DNA of 64,000 nt from Brachybacterium sp. EE-P12 (GTDB lineage: Bacteria > Actinomycetota > Actinomycetes > Actinomycetales > Dermabacteraceae), in assembly GCF_003711805.1 (NCBI RefSeq), contig NZ_QXCP01000005.1, positions 186,001 through 250,000 on the forward strand, given 5' to 3'. Position 1 is the stretch's first letter; every line of letters begins with the position of its first letter. Positions 43,534 through 51,446 of this stretch are shown one piece after another. The notes under the pieces are model-generated. The model saw only the letters and a list, made by a program, of their open reading frames with translations, had not been told where the DNA came from and made no database searches. The translations under genes were made by a program, and so were the position numbers.

Positions 43534-44259
43534 ATGAGACCCCGCACAGACCGTCCCCTCCTGCGAGCGAGAGGACTCGCCCGGTCCCTGGGCGGACGCA
43601 CCGTCCTGCACGACATCGACCTCGACGTCCACGCGGGTGAGCACCTCGCGGTCGTCGGCGCCTCCGGGAGCGGGAAGTCCACGCTCCTGCACACGCTCAG
43701 CGGGCTCGAGGCACCGAGCGCCGGGACGCTGCGCTGGGCGGGGGAGGACCTCGGCGCGCTCGGGGAGGCGCAGCGGGCACGGCATCGTCTGCTCGAGATC
43801 GGCGTCGTCTTCCAGCAGTTCCACCTGCTGCGCACCCTCACCCTCTTCGACAACGTGGTCATGCCGGGCCTGCTCGCCCGCGCCCGGCCGCGCCGCGAGG
43901 TGCTCGCGCGAGGGCGCGAGCTGATGGCCGCGCTCGGCGTGGACGCCCTGGCCGAGCGCGGGGTGGGGGAGGCCTCGGGCGGCCAGCTGCAGCGGGTCGC
44001 CATCGCGCGCGCCCTGATCAACCGGCCCCGCCTCGTCGTCGCCGACGAGCCCACCGGCGCTCTCGACACGGCGGCGGGCGAGGGCGTGATCGACGCGCTC
44101 GCCGAGGTGGCCGCAGGCGGGACGGCGCTGCTCGTGGTCACCCACGATCCGGCGATCGCCGCGCGCGCCTCCCGGATCATCACGATGAGCGACGGACGGA
44201 TCACCGGGCTCGAGGAGGTCCCCGTGCCGGCCGCGACGTCCCGCGCACCGATCGCCTGA
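43534..44259 (+). CDS. ABC transporter ATP-binding protein (MacB/LolD type)
   Basis: ATPase subunit of 241 residues. Walker A GASGSGKST is at 42-50, Q-loop FQQFHLLRTL, signature ASGGQLQR (A in place of the usual L), Walker B LVVADEPTGALD and H-switch THDP. ATG 43534 is preferred because GGAGGA lies 8 bases upstream; a GTG overlapping the permease stop at 43513 is the alternative. It energises the preceding FtsX-type permease. Confidence 0.93.
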   Translation: MRPRTDRPLLRARGLARSLGGRTVLHDIDLDVHAGEHLAVVGASGSGKSTLLHTLSGLEAPSAGTLRWAGEDLGALGEAQRARHRLLEIGVVFQQFHLLRTLTLFDNVVMPGLLARARPRREVLARGRELMAALGVDALAERGVGEASGGQLQRVAIARALINRPRLVVADEPTGALDTAAGEGVIDALAEVAAGGTALLVVTHDPAIAARASRIITMSDGRITGLEEVPVPAATSRAPIA

Positions 44260-44291
44260 GCGAGGGAGCAGCGCAGCGGCACCAGGGGAGT

Positions 44292-44297
44292 TAGGTT
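44292..44297 (+). promoter_or_regulatory. Leaderless-type -10 for the maltokinase-cap gene
   Basis: TAGGTT ends 6 bases before the ATG at 44304, with no ribosome site. Confidence 0.55.
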
Positions 44298-44303
44298 GGA
44301 CCC

Positions 44304-44876
44304 ATGGCGATCATCTTCCGGGCCGAGCTCACCCCCACGAAGCCCGAGGTCCTGCGGCACCTGCTGTCCTCCCGTCCCTGGGGCGAGGCGGGGGAGATCA
44401 CGGTGCTGGGCGCCTACCGCTTCGACGACCCGGCGGGGGAGGTGGGGGTCGAGTGCCATCTGGTGCGCCTCGGCGAGAGCATCTACCACGTGCCGCTCAC
44501 CTACCGCGGGGCACCGCTCGAGGCGCCCGGGGCCGAGCCCGTCACCACGATGGAGCACTCGGTGCTCGGCACCCGCTTCGTCTACGACGGGCTCGAGGAC
44601 GAGCTCGCGATCGAGTGCTTCGCCCGTGCGCTCGCCGGGGAGCAGCAGCAGGCCGAGCTCGAGATCCACGAGCCCGACGGAACGGCCGCGGGGACGCGAG
44701 CGCAGGCTGTCCGCCTGCGGCTCGAGGTCGACGAGGGGGCGCGGCCGCCGCGCCTGGACGAGCTGCTCGAGGACGGCCAGCCGTTCACGATCGCCCGCAC
44801 CGTGGACGGGCTCGATGGTGCGGTGCGCCTGGTCGCCGCCTGGGAGGGCGGGGAGGGCGTCGTCGCCGCCTGCTGA
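44304..44876 (+). CDS. Stand-alone maltokinase N-terminal cap-like protein
   Basis: Protein of 190 residues resembling the N-terminal cap domain of mycobacterial/actinobacterial maltokinase (Mak_N_cap): ELTPTKPEVLRHLLSSRPW, FRLDD-like FDDPAGEVGVE, YHVPLTYRGAPLE and TMEHSVLGTRFVYDG. The kinase catalytic domain is absent, so it cannot phosphorylate maltose by itself. Similar short genes exist in actinobacteria under the label 1,4-alpha-glucan branching-like; their role is not known. It ends 46 bases before the dif site. Confidence 0.82.
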   Translation: MAIIFRAELTPTKPEVLRHLLSSRPWGEAGEITVLGAYRFDDPAGEVGVECHLVRLGESIYHVPLTYRGAPLEAPGAEPVTTMEHSVLGTRFVYDGLEDELAIECFARALAGEQQQAELEIHEPDGTAAGTRAQAVRLRLEVDEGARPPRLDELLEDGQPFTIARTVDGLDGAVRLVAAWEGGEGVVAAC

Positions 44877-44922
44877 GCGCAGGCTCTCGGCCGGCACGAT
44901 CGGGGCAGAGGCCACGCCGTCC

Positions 44923-44950
44923 ACTTTACATAACGTGCATTATCGGCGCG
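44923..44950 (-). other. dif: Candidate dif site (XerCD recombination, replication terminus)
   Basis: On the minus strand the 28 bases read CGCGCCGATAA (XerC arm), TGCACG (6-base centre), TTATGTAAAGT (XerD arm). The arms are 11 bases with an inverted ATAA/TTAT core. The XerD arm matches the widely conserved TTATGTTAAAT at 9 of 11 positions. It is the most AT-rich stretch of an intergenic gap in otherwise very GC-rich DNA. The polarity of GGGGGAG motifs reverses here. Chromosome dimers would be resolved at this point by the XerD-like recombinase, probably activated by FtsK. Confidence 0.88.
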
Positions 44951-45098
44951 ATTCTCGGGAGAGCCTGGAGCGGGCCCGCGCCGAGGTGCACACCCGTCGG
45001 GCCCTCGCCGAGTGCTGCATCTCAGTCGCTACGCGTCGTTCATGACGGTCGACATGCAGCACTCGATGACTGTTCGCATCGCTCGGCGCGTACGGATA

Positions 45099-45335
45099 TC
45101 AGGTCGCCCTGTCGTCGATGTCGTCTGCGCCCGCCTGGCGCTGCTCGAGGGTTATTCGACCAGAGTCCAGAAAGTCGTCGTCCGTGTCCGCGTCGGGATC
45201 CACGAGACTCGTCGTCCCCGCCTCATGGGCGACCTCCACCGACTCGACATCCTTCTCGCCGGGATACAGCTCGGGCAGGGACGGCGTCCCACCCGGGCTG
45301 AGCCGCTCTCGGATCCGTCGCCACATCTCGCCCAT
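45099..45335 (-). CDS. Small acidic hypothetical protein
   Basis: Possible 78-residue protein starting MGEMWRRIRERL, then an acidic stretch (PDADTDDDFLD, ADDIDD). An AAAGGA-like ribosome site lies about 10 bases before the ATG. It has no membrane helix or recognised domain. It sits between dif and the divergent pentapeptide/DinB gene. Codon use looks normal, with G/C at most third positions. Real but unrecognised is my best reading. Confidence 0.5.
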   Translation of the reverse strand: MGEMWRRIRERLSPGGTPSLPELYPGEKDVESVEVAHEAGTTSLVDPDADTDDDFLDSGRITLEQRQAGADDIDDRAT

Positions 45336-45462
45336 CAGAACGTCGTCCTTTCGTCCGGACAGGATCTTCCCCGCGTGCGGAGATCCCCGTCGTCTGTGCT
45401 CCGTCAGCATGCCCGTGGATGCCTTCTGAACAGGAACCGTAGCGGTCGTCACAGCGAGGGGC

Positions 45463-45468
45463 GAGACT
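45463..45468 (+). promoter_or_regulatory. Leaderless-type -10 for the pentapeptide/DinB gene
   Basis: GAGACT ends 6 bases before the ATG at 45475, the same hexamer and spacing as at 21874-21879, with no ribosome site. Confidence 0.45.
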
Positions 45469-45474
45469 GCCGCC

Positions 45475-46260
45475 ATGAGCGAGCACACCGATGACGTCCG
45501 CCGATTCCGGCCGGACGTCGGCGCACAGCTGCGAGGAGCCCTGCTGCGCGGCGCAGACCTGAGCGGGCTCGAGATCCGTGACAGCGACGTCTCGGGCCTG
45601 CGGATCGTCGACTGCCTGGCCGACGAGATCTCCGTCAGCGGCGCCCTGGGCAGGGTGTTCGTCTCCGACGTCGACGTCACAGACCATGTGCGCGAGGTGC
45701 TCGACGCACGGCTTCCCGTGCGCCGGCTCGCCCGTGAGGCGACGACGCTCCTTCAGCTCCGCCGGGCCTGGGATGCCGTGCAGCAGGAATGGGACGCGCT
45801 GATCGCGTCGGTCCGGGACTCCCCCGCACTTGTATCGGCACAAGTCGGTGGTGAATGGTCCCTCCTGCAGACCCTGCGCCACCTGCGGTTCGCGGCCGAC
45901 GCCTGGATCGGCACCGCCGTGCTCGGCGAGATCAGCCCGCACCACCCCTGGGGGCTTCCCGCCGACGGCACCGATCACGCGGTGATCACGACGCTCGACC
46001 TCGCTCCGGACGCGGACCCCGATCTCGACGCCGTCCTCGCCATCCGCGCTGAGCGTCGTGCGGTGATCGATCAGCTGCTCGCCGACCTCACCGAGGACGA
46101 GCTCGACCGCGTCTGCGAGCGGACGCCCGGACCGGGCTATCCGCTTCGGGAGTACACGGTGCGGCGCTGCCTGCGAGTGATGCTCTCCGAGGAGGTCGAG
46201 CACCTGCGCTACACGCTGCGGGATCAGACCGCGCTCCGGGACGACCCGGCGACCGACTGA
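45475..46260 (+). CDS. DinB-like protein with N-terminal pentapeptide-like segment
   Basis: Protein of 261 residues. Residues about 17-65 show a pentapeptide-like periodicity (LRGALLRGADLSGLEIRDSD). From about 95 a DinB/mycothiol-dependent helical bundle follows, with the family's WSLLQTLRHLRFAADAWI containing the first metal-ligand histidine and VMLSEEVEHLRYTL the later one. DinB-fold enzymes use thiols such as mycothiol in conjugation reactions; the substrate is unknown. First plus-strand gene right of dif. Confidence 0.8.
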   Translation: MSEHTDDVRRFRPDVGAQLRGALLRGADLSGLEIRDSDVSGLRIVDCLADEISVSGALGRVFVSDVDVTDHVREVLDARLPVRRLAREATTLLQLRRAWDAVQQEWDALIASVRDSPALVSAQVGGEWSLLQTLRHLRFAADAWIGTAVLGEISPHHPWGLPADGTDHAVITTLDLAPDADPDLDAVLAIRAERRAVIDQLLADLTEDELDRVCERTPGPGYPLREYTVRRCLRVMLSEEVEHLRYTLRDQTALRDDPATD

Positions 46261-46273
46261 GCGGGAGGCCCGT

Positions 46274-47692
46274 TCAGGCCTGCCCCGGCATGCGACCGGT
46301 GTCGGCGCCGCTCCCCCGGCCCGCCATGACGAAGAACGCGCCGGAGATCAGCACGCCGCACACCATCGCGATCGCCATCGGCAGCGAGGAGTGCGTTCCC
46401 GCGACGCCCACCAGCGGCGCGGCGATCGAGGCCGAGAACGAGAAGCCGAGCCCCAGCATCGCCGAGCCCGTCCCGGCGAACTCGCGCGCCTGGTCCGAGG
46501 CGAGCGCGCCGCCGTTGCCGAAGATCATGCCCTGCGGCGCGACGGTGAAGAAGAACGCCGGCAGCACGATCCATGCCGGGGTGTCCAGGAACAGGCTCCC
46601 GATCAGCAGGGAGAAGCTCGCCAGCGACACCACGATCAGTCCCACGCGGATGAGCTTGCGCGGATGGATGGTGCGGGTCAGCCTCGCCGAGAGCAGCGAC
46701 ATCGCCATCATGCCCATCGAGTTGATCGCGAAGCTGACCGAGTACTCGCTCGAGGTGAAGCCCAGCATCTCCTGGACCACGAACGAGGAGGCGGAGACGT
46801 AGGCCATCAGCGCGAAGGCCGAGAAGGCGTTGACCAGCATGTACGCGACGAAGATCCGTCGGCCCAGCAGCGTGCGGCAGTTGCGCAGGAAGGTGCGGAA
46901 GCCGCCCGAGTGCCGCCTGGAGACCGGCAGCGACTCGGGGATCAGGAAGATGACGCCGATCAGCGAGATCAGGGACATCGCTGCGATGACCAGGAAGATC
47001 TCGCGCCACTGCCCGAACACCAGGATGATCCCGCCCAGCAGCGGGGCGACGATCGGGGCGACCCCGCCCACGCCCTGCATGATGTTCATGATCCGGAACA
47101 GCTCGGGGCCGTCGGTCATGTCGATCAGCACGGCGCGGCCCAGCACCATCCCGAAGCCGCCCCCGATCCCCTGCAGCACGCGCAGCACCAGCAGCACCTC
47201 GACCGAGGGCGCCAGCGCGCAGCCGATCGAGGCGAGCAGACACAGCATGATGCCGATCAGCAGCGGGCCGCGCCGTCCCAGACGATCCGAGAGGGGGCCT
47301 GCGACGATCTGCCCGCTCGCGGTGCCGAGGAAGAACGCGGTGATCGTCAGCTGCATCCGCGAGGCGGTGGTGCCCAGCTGCTCCGCGACCTCGGGGAAGG
47401 CCGGGATGTACATGTCGGTGGCGAGCGGCCCGATGGCGCTCAGCGTGGTGAGCACCAGGATCACGATCGCGGTGACCTTGGAGCGGGTGCGGCGCAGCTC
47501 GCCCTCGTCGGGCAGGTGCGCGATGTCGGTGTCGGCGGGATCCTCGAGCACCGGGATCGCCCCGGTGATGGTCGGGATCGACCCGGTGATCGTGGGCAGG
47601 GAGCCGGTGGTGGGGGCAGGTTCCTGCGGGGTCCGCTCGTGGGACTGCTCGGGGGTCTCCTCGGGCGGGGTGTCGTCGGCGGCGGTGGCCAC
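46274..47692 (-). CDS. DHA1-family multidrug exporter (Bcr/CflA type)
   Basis: Major facilitator exporter of 472 residues with twelve helices. Motif A is GPLSDRLGRRGPLL, DMYIPAFPEVAEQL in the first loop and RVLQGIGGGFGMVLGRA are typical of Bcr/CflA drug-proton antiporters. The first 75 residues are a cytoplasmic, acidic tail with a repeated TITGSIP/TITGAIP peptide. GTG 47692 is chosen because AGAGGAG lies upstream. The gene is convergent with the pentapeptide/DinB gene. Confidence 0.9.
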   Translation of the reverse strand: MATAADDTPPEETPEQSHERTPQEPAPTTGSLPTITGSIPTITGAIPVLEDPADTDIAHLPDEGELRRTRSKVTAIVILVLTTLSAIGPLATDMYIPAFPEVAEQLGTTASRMQLTITAFFLGTASGQIVAGPLSDRLGRRGPLLIGIMLCLLASIGCALAPSVEVLLVLRVLQGIGGGFGMVLGRAVLIDMTDGPELFRIMNIMQGVGGVAPIVAPLLGGIILVFGQWREIFLVIAAMSLISLIGVIFLIPESLPVSRRHSGGFRTFLRNCRTLLGRRIFVAYMLVNAFSAFALMAYVSASSFVVQEMLGFTSSEYSVSFAINSMGMMAMSLLSARLTRTIHPRKLIRVGLIVVSLASFSLLIGSLFLDTPAWIVLPAFFFTVAPQGMIFGNGGALASDQAREFAGTGSAMLGLGFSFSASIAAPLVGVAGTHSSLPMAIAMVCGVLISGAFFVMAGRGSGADTGRMPGQA

Positions 47693-47719
47693 TGTGCTCC
47701 TCTCAGGCGTGCAGACGAC

Positions 47720-47754
47720 GAGCCGGGCGGGACCAGAAGGGCCCCGCCCGGCTC
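47720..47754 (-). terminator. Terminator of the CPBP protease gene
   Basis: 12-bp stem (47720-47731 with 47743-47754) and 11-base loop, 13 bases beyond the CPBP stop and just before the exporter start on the same strand. Confidence 0.65.
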
Positions 47755-47766
47755 GATCGGACCATC

Positions 47767-48735
47767 TTAGGAGCGCTGCCGCCGCTCGTACAGCCACACG
47801 AGGCCGACGGCCACGAGGTCCACGCCGATGAACACCAGCATGAACGGGCCGCCCATCCCGACGCTGCGGTCGATGACGATGCCCTCCCCGCCGGCGAAGA
47901 GCGCACCGACGATCATCATGATCAGGTTGTTCATGACGTGGAAGGCGATCGGCGCCTCGAGCCCGCGGCTGATCACGGCCATCGCGGCCATGCTCAGGCC
48001 GAAGACGGCGTAGTAGGTCAGCAGCCAGGGGTCCACGGACATGTGCGCGAGGCCGAACAGGACGCTCGAGCCGATCATGCCGAGCACCAGGGCGGGTCGC
48101 ACGGCGCGGATCCACGAGGCCAGCAGCGGCATCAGCGCGCCGCGGAACAGCAGCTCCTCCCCCGCCGCCTGCAGCGGTGTGGTCAGCAGCGCCACGACGA
48201 CCAGGCCGACGGTGGTCGCCGAGAGCCCGAAGGCGCCGATCCCGGCGGATTCCGGGGCGATCAGCGCCGACAGGCCCAGCGCCGCCCCGACGAGCACGGC
48301 GAACGTGCCGCACCACATGGTCAGGCGCCGCAGGCTCGCTCCCCGCGGCACGGCGATCAGCGAGCGCCATGGGACCCGCGCCATGAGCGCGGTGAGCACC
48401 ACCGCGAGCAGCCCGGTCGCGGCGAGGCTGAGGTTCATCACGGCCATCATCGCCGGGCTGATCGAGATGTCCATCGGGTCGCGGCCGACGAGGAGCACCT
48501 CGGCGATCGTGACGACGAGGACCAGAGCCGTCTGGAGCACCACCATGGTCACGAGCAGGCCGGGCACGAGCAGCAGCGGCTTCCACCAGGACAGGCGCAG
48601 GTGGGCGCCGAAGGGACGCTCGGCGTCCAGGCCGCTCGGGCGCGGGGCCTCGGTGGGGGCGGCAGGCGCAGAGGCGGAGACGGACGAGCGGAGGGGATCG
48701 AGGGGCGGGGGCGAGGAGGGGGTCGTCGTGGTCAT
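47767..48735 (-). CDS. CPBP-family intramembrane metalloprotease (CAAX-like)
   Basis: Membrane protein of 322 residues with a disordered proline-rich N-terminal tail (1-45) and about eight helices. The glutamate pair of the active site is in AAGEELLFRGAL (E193, E194, R198), with LAHMSVDP and IAFHVMNN as the metal-binding histidine motifs. Actinobacterial members may process peptides or act in bacteriocin immunity. ATG 48735 is preferred to the longer frame to 48909, which overlaps the yhhQ end. Confidence 0.88.
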   Translation of the reverse strand: MTTTTPSSPPPLDPLRSSVSASAPAAPTEAPRPSGLDAERPFGAHLRLSWWKPLLLVPGLLVTMVVLQTALVLVVTIAEVLLVGRDPMDISISPAMMAVMNLSLAATGLLAVVLTALMARVPWRSLIAVPRGASLRRLTMWCGTFAVLVGAALGLSALIAPESAGIGAFGLSATTVGLVVVALLTTPLQAAGEELLFRGALMPLLASWIRAVRPALVLGMIGSSVLFGLAHMSVDPWLLTYYAVFGLSMAAMAVISRGLEAPIAFHVMNNLIMMIVGALFAGGEGIVIDRSVGMGGPFMLVFIGVDLVAVGLVWLYERRQRS

Positions 48736-48862
48736 GGCTCCACTGTTCCCGCCGGGCGCCGCTCCCGTCAGCGACGTTTCGTCGGCCCGATGCTCGACCT
48801 TGGTCGGCGGACCGGAGGACGCAGCCCCGCCGTCCGTCGGCCGGGGGCCCTCGGGCGCCGGG

Positions 48863-49630
48863 TCAGCCTGCGGCGGCCTGCTCGGCGAGCCGACGCTGGT
48901 AGCTCGCATCGGTGCGCTTCAGCCAGCGGATCACGGCGGAGGTCACGGGGATCATCGCGTACTGGACGATCACCTTGTAGAGCACCCCGAGCACGGTGTA
49001 CTCGACGTACTGCTCGAAGGTCGTGATGCCGATCGCGACGGAGGCGATCGCGCAGAAGATGATGGTGTCCACGAGCTCGCCGAGGCCGCTCGAGGTGAAC
49101 AGGCGGGCGATCAGCCCCCGCTCCCCCATCCGACGCTTCATGCGGGAGACGACCAGGGAGTTCAGGGTCTGCCCGGCGAGGAAGCCCGCGAGACCGGCGA
49201 GCACCACGATCCAGACCGGCCCGAGCGCGATCTCGAGCGCCTCCTGCTTGGCGAGCCCGTACTCGTCGGGGAAGGGCGGCAGCGCGATGATCACCTGGTA
49301 GCTGAGCGAGGCGAGGATGCTCACGGCGAAGGAGGTGAGGATCGCCCGTCGGGCGCTGCGGGGGCCGTACAGCTCGGTGACGATGTCGCCGAGCACATAG
49401 GCGAGGGGGAAGAGGAAGAAGCCGCCGTCGGTGATGATCTCGAAGCCGGTGCCGGGCACGTCGCCGAAGCTGACGCCCTTTGCGGCACCGATGCCGGAGA
49501 GGATCACCACCGTGACCATGGCGGCCAGGAGGATGTCGAAGTGGGAGGAGCCCCGGTCGGCGTAGACGGCGCCGGCCGGGCGTCCAGACGGCGGGGCGGC
49601 GGGCGCGGTGAGGTTCTGTTCTGCAGTCAC
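48863..49630 (-). CDS. yhhQ: Queuosine precursor transporter
   Basis: Membrane protein of 255 residues of the YhhQ/QPTR (DUF165) family, with six helices; FPLAYVLGDIVTELYG and LGELVDTIIFCAIAS are signatures. It imports queuine or preQ0/preQ1 for tRNA queuosine modification. No preQ1 riboswitch is evident upstream in the 38-base gap before the GH25 gene. Queuosine synthesis genes are not in the window. Confidence 0.92.
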   Translation of the reverse strand: MTAEQNLTAPAAPPSGRPAGAVYADRGSSHFDILLAAMVTVVILSGIGAAKGVSFGDVPGTGFEIITDGGFFLFPLAYVLGDIVTELYGPRSARRAILTSFAVSILASLSYQVIIALPPFPDEYGLAKQEALEIALGPVWIVVLAGLAGFLAGQTLNSLVVSRMKRRMGERGLIARLFTSSGLGELVDTIIFCAIASVAIGITTFEQYVEYTVLGVLYKVIVQYAMIPVTSAVIRWLKRTDASYQRRLAEQAAAG

Positions 49631-49668
49631 CGGGGAAGGCTACACAGCGCCGCGCCGCCCCGCCGGGC

Positions 49669-50463
49669 TCAGATCCCGATCGCGTCGTAGTCCGAGGCGG
49701 CCACGAAGCTCTCGAACTGGCTCTCGCTGCCGTGCCAGCGGTTGGAGTCTCCCGCGAAGGGCCCGGAGTCGGAGTACTGCCACAGCTCCCAGGCCCACCA
49801 GCGGCCGGGCAGGGTGCTCGGGCTCGAGGAGCTGTAGGAGGCGAGGAACAGGGGCGAGTTCGTCGGGGTCCAGTCCCCGACCACGTCGTTCCACCAGTGC
49901 AGGTTCGTGTAGAGCACGGGCCTGCGGCCGGTCGCCTCGCGATACGCGATCGAGAAGCCCGAGATCCATTCCCGCATCTCCTGCGCGGACAGGCCGTAGT
50001 CGCGGGGCAGCCCGGAGTAGGCCTCGAAGTCGACCATGCCCGGCAGGGTGACCCCGTCGCCGGTCCAGCCGCCGCCGTTGTTCAGGAAGAACTCGGCCTG
50101 CTCCTCGGGGCCGCCCGAGTCGGGGCGTGCGAAGTGGTAGCCGCCGCGCACGAGGCCGGCGTTCCCGGCCCCGGTGTACTGGTGGTCGAAGTCCGGGCTG
50201 CGATAGCTGCGCCCCTCGGTCGCCTTCACGTAGGCGAAGCGGGAACCGAGCGCGGCCTGCGCCGCCCAGTCGACGCGGCCCTGCCAGCCGGAGACGTCCT
50301 GTCCGTGGATCCCGGCGGCGTTCGCGGCGGGGGCGCCGAGGGCGACGGTGCCGGTGCCGAGGGCGACCGCGCCGAGCGCACCGCCGCGCAGCACGGAGCG
50401 GCGCGACGTCCCCCCGGCGTCGTCGGCGGGCTGGGCGAGGTGTCGCGGACGGTAGGACGACAT
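49669..50463 (-). CDS. Secreted glycoside hydrolase family 25 lysozyme
   Basis: Muramidase of 264 residues that cuts peptidoglycan. A twin-arginine signal (SRRSVLRGG, R21-R22, hydrophobic stretch 26-45, AXA near 47-49) predicts Tat export. Catalytic-site motifs are IHGQDVSGWQG with D56 and MVDFEAY with the second acidic pair, and WWAWELWQYSD near the end. There is no cell-wall-binding repeat, so it is a minimal enzyme. AGGAG lies 7 bases before ATG 50463. Confidence 0.9.
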   Translation of the reverse strand: MSSYRPRHLAQPADDAGGTSRRSVLRGGALGAVALGTGTVALGAPAANAAGIHGQDVSGWQGRVDWAAQAALGSRFAYVKATEGRSYRSPDFDHQYTGAGNAGLVRGGYHFARPDSGGPEEQAEFFLNNGGGWTGDGVTLPGMVDFEAYSGLPRDYGLSAQEMREWISGFSIAYREATGRRPVLYTNLHWWNDVVGDWTPTNSPLFLASYSSSSPSTLPGRWWAWELWQYSDSGPFAGDSNRWHGSESQFESFVAASDYDAIGI

Positions 50464-50616
50464 GAGGAGGCTCCTGGGGGGAAGGGAAGACGTCACTGCG
50501 AGGAGGGTGCGATGGGGATCACACCTCGTCCACCGTAGGGGGCGCTCCCGGATCCCGCCAGGGCGGTGCTCCGATCCGGCGTGTCGCGGCGAATCGGTCG
50601 GATCGTGCGGAACCGG

Positions 50617-51282
50617 TCACTCCTCCTGCGGGGCGATGAACGCGCGCAGGGTGCCCAGGATCGTGGTCGCAGCGAGCTCGGTGACGTCCAGGTGCTCGAG
50701 CTGCTCGCGCACCAGCAGGTCGATGAAGATGCCCACGAGCAGCTGGGCGAGGTCCTCGGCAGGCAGCAGCGCCCGCTCCCCGGTGGCCTCCAGGCGCGTG
50801 GTGAGGAGGGTCCCGATCTGGTCCCGCATGCGTTCGCGCTGCACGGCCAGCTCGGCGCGCAGCTCCTCGTCCCGCAGGGAGCGGGCGATCGCGTCGGAGT
50901 ACAGCAGGTACCACTGCCGGCCGAAGGGGCGGATCCCCTCGAAGACCGCGATCATGACCTTCGCGTCGTCGACCTCGAGGATCGAGCACTGCTCCTGGTC
51001 CTGCAGGCCCGCGACCGCGCTCTCGACGGAGCTGTTCGCGATCGCCATGAGCTCGGAGGTGACCTCGTCGAACAGGGCGATGAACACCTCCTCCTTGCTC
51101 GAGAAGCTCGAGTAGAAGGCGCCGCGCGTGAAGCCGGCGGCCTTCACGAGGTCGTCCACGGTCGCGCCGTCGATCCCCTTCTCGACGAAGACGTCCAGCG
51201 AGGCGCGCACGAGTCGCGCCCGGGTGTTCTCCCGGCGCCGCGTGCCCGAGGACTCCGGCAGGGGTTCGAACAGATCGGTCAT
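50617..51282 (-). CDS. TetR-family transcriptional regulator
   Basis: Repressor of 221 residues with N-terminal helix-turn-helix (about 17-63: RARLVRASLDVFVEKG, ATVDDLVKAAGFTRGAFYSSFSSKEEV) and a helical ligand-binding domain. It is divergent from the MMPL-YhgE operon and probably represses it and itself through the palindrome at 51365-51384. Ligand unknown. Confidence 0.9.
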   Translation of the reverse strand: MTDLFEPLPESSGTRRRENTRARLVRASLDVFVEKGIDGATVDDLVKAAGFTRGAFYSSFSSKEEVFIALFDEVTSELMAIANSSVESAVAGLQDQEQCSILEVDDAKVMIAVFEGIRPFGRQWYLLYSDAIARSLRDEELRAELAVQRERMRDQIGTLLTTRLEATGERALLPAEDLAQLLVGIFIDLLVREQLEHLDVTELAATTILGTLRAFIAPQEE

Positions 51283-51364
51283 GGCTCCTCGGTGGGCGGA
51301 TGTGCGACGCGTCTCACGAGCACGCCGTGTTTGAACGGGGTGGGATGCGGTCGATAGTATCCCA

Positions 51365-51384
51365 TCGATACATCTTCGTATCGA
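51365..51384. promoter_or_regulatory. Likely TetR operator
   Basis: Perfect 7-bp inverted repeat TCGATAC (51365-51371) and GTATCGA (51378-51384) with a 6-base centre, in the divergent gap. An extra TCGATA at 51351-51356 is a direct repeat 14 bases away, allowing two dimers to bind. A TATCCC-like -10 overlaps. Confidence 0.65.
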
Positions 51385-51446
51385 GTGCGCGGACGTCTCG
51401 AGCGGGGCTGTCCCTCGCCCGATGCCCTGCTCGCCCTGGAGGTCGC

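Noticed and set aside
49631..49668. preQ1 riboswitch upstream of yhhQ
   Set aside because: The gap between yhhQ and GH25 is on the wrong side or too short, and no H-type pseudoknot pattern is visible.
51251..51272. GGTTCGAACAG inside the TetR gene as another SOS box
   Set aside because: Only the 8-bp core GTTCGAAC is palindromic; the arm spacing differs from the 16-base box at 63128, and it is within coding sequence.
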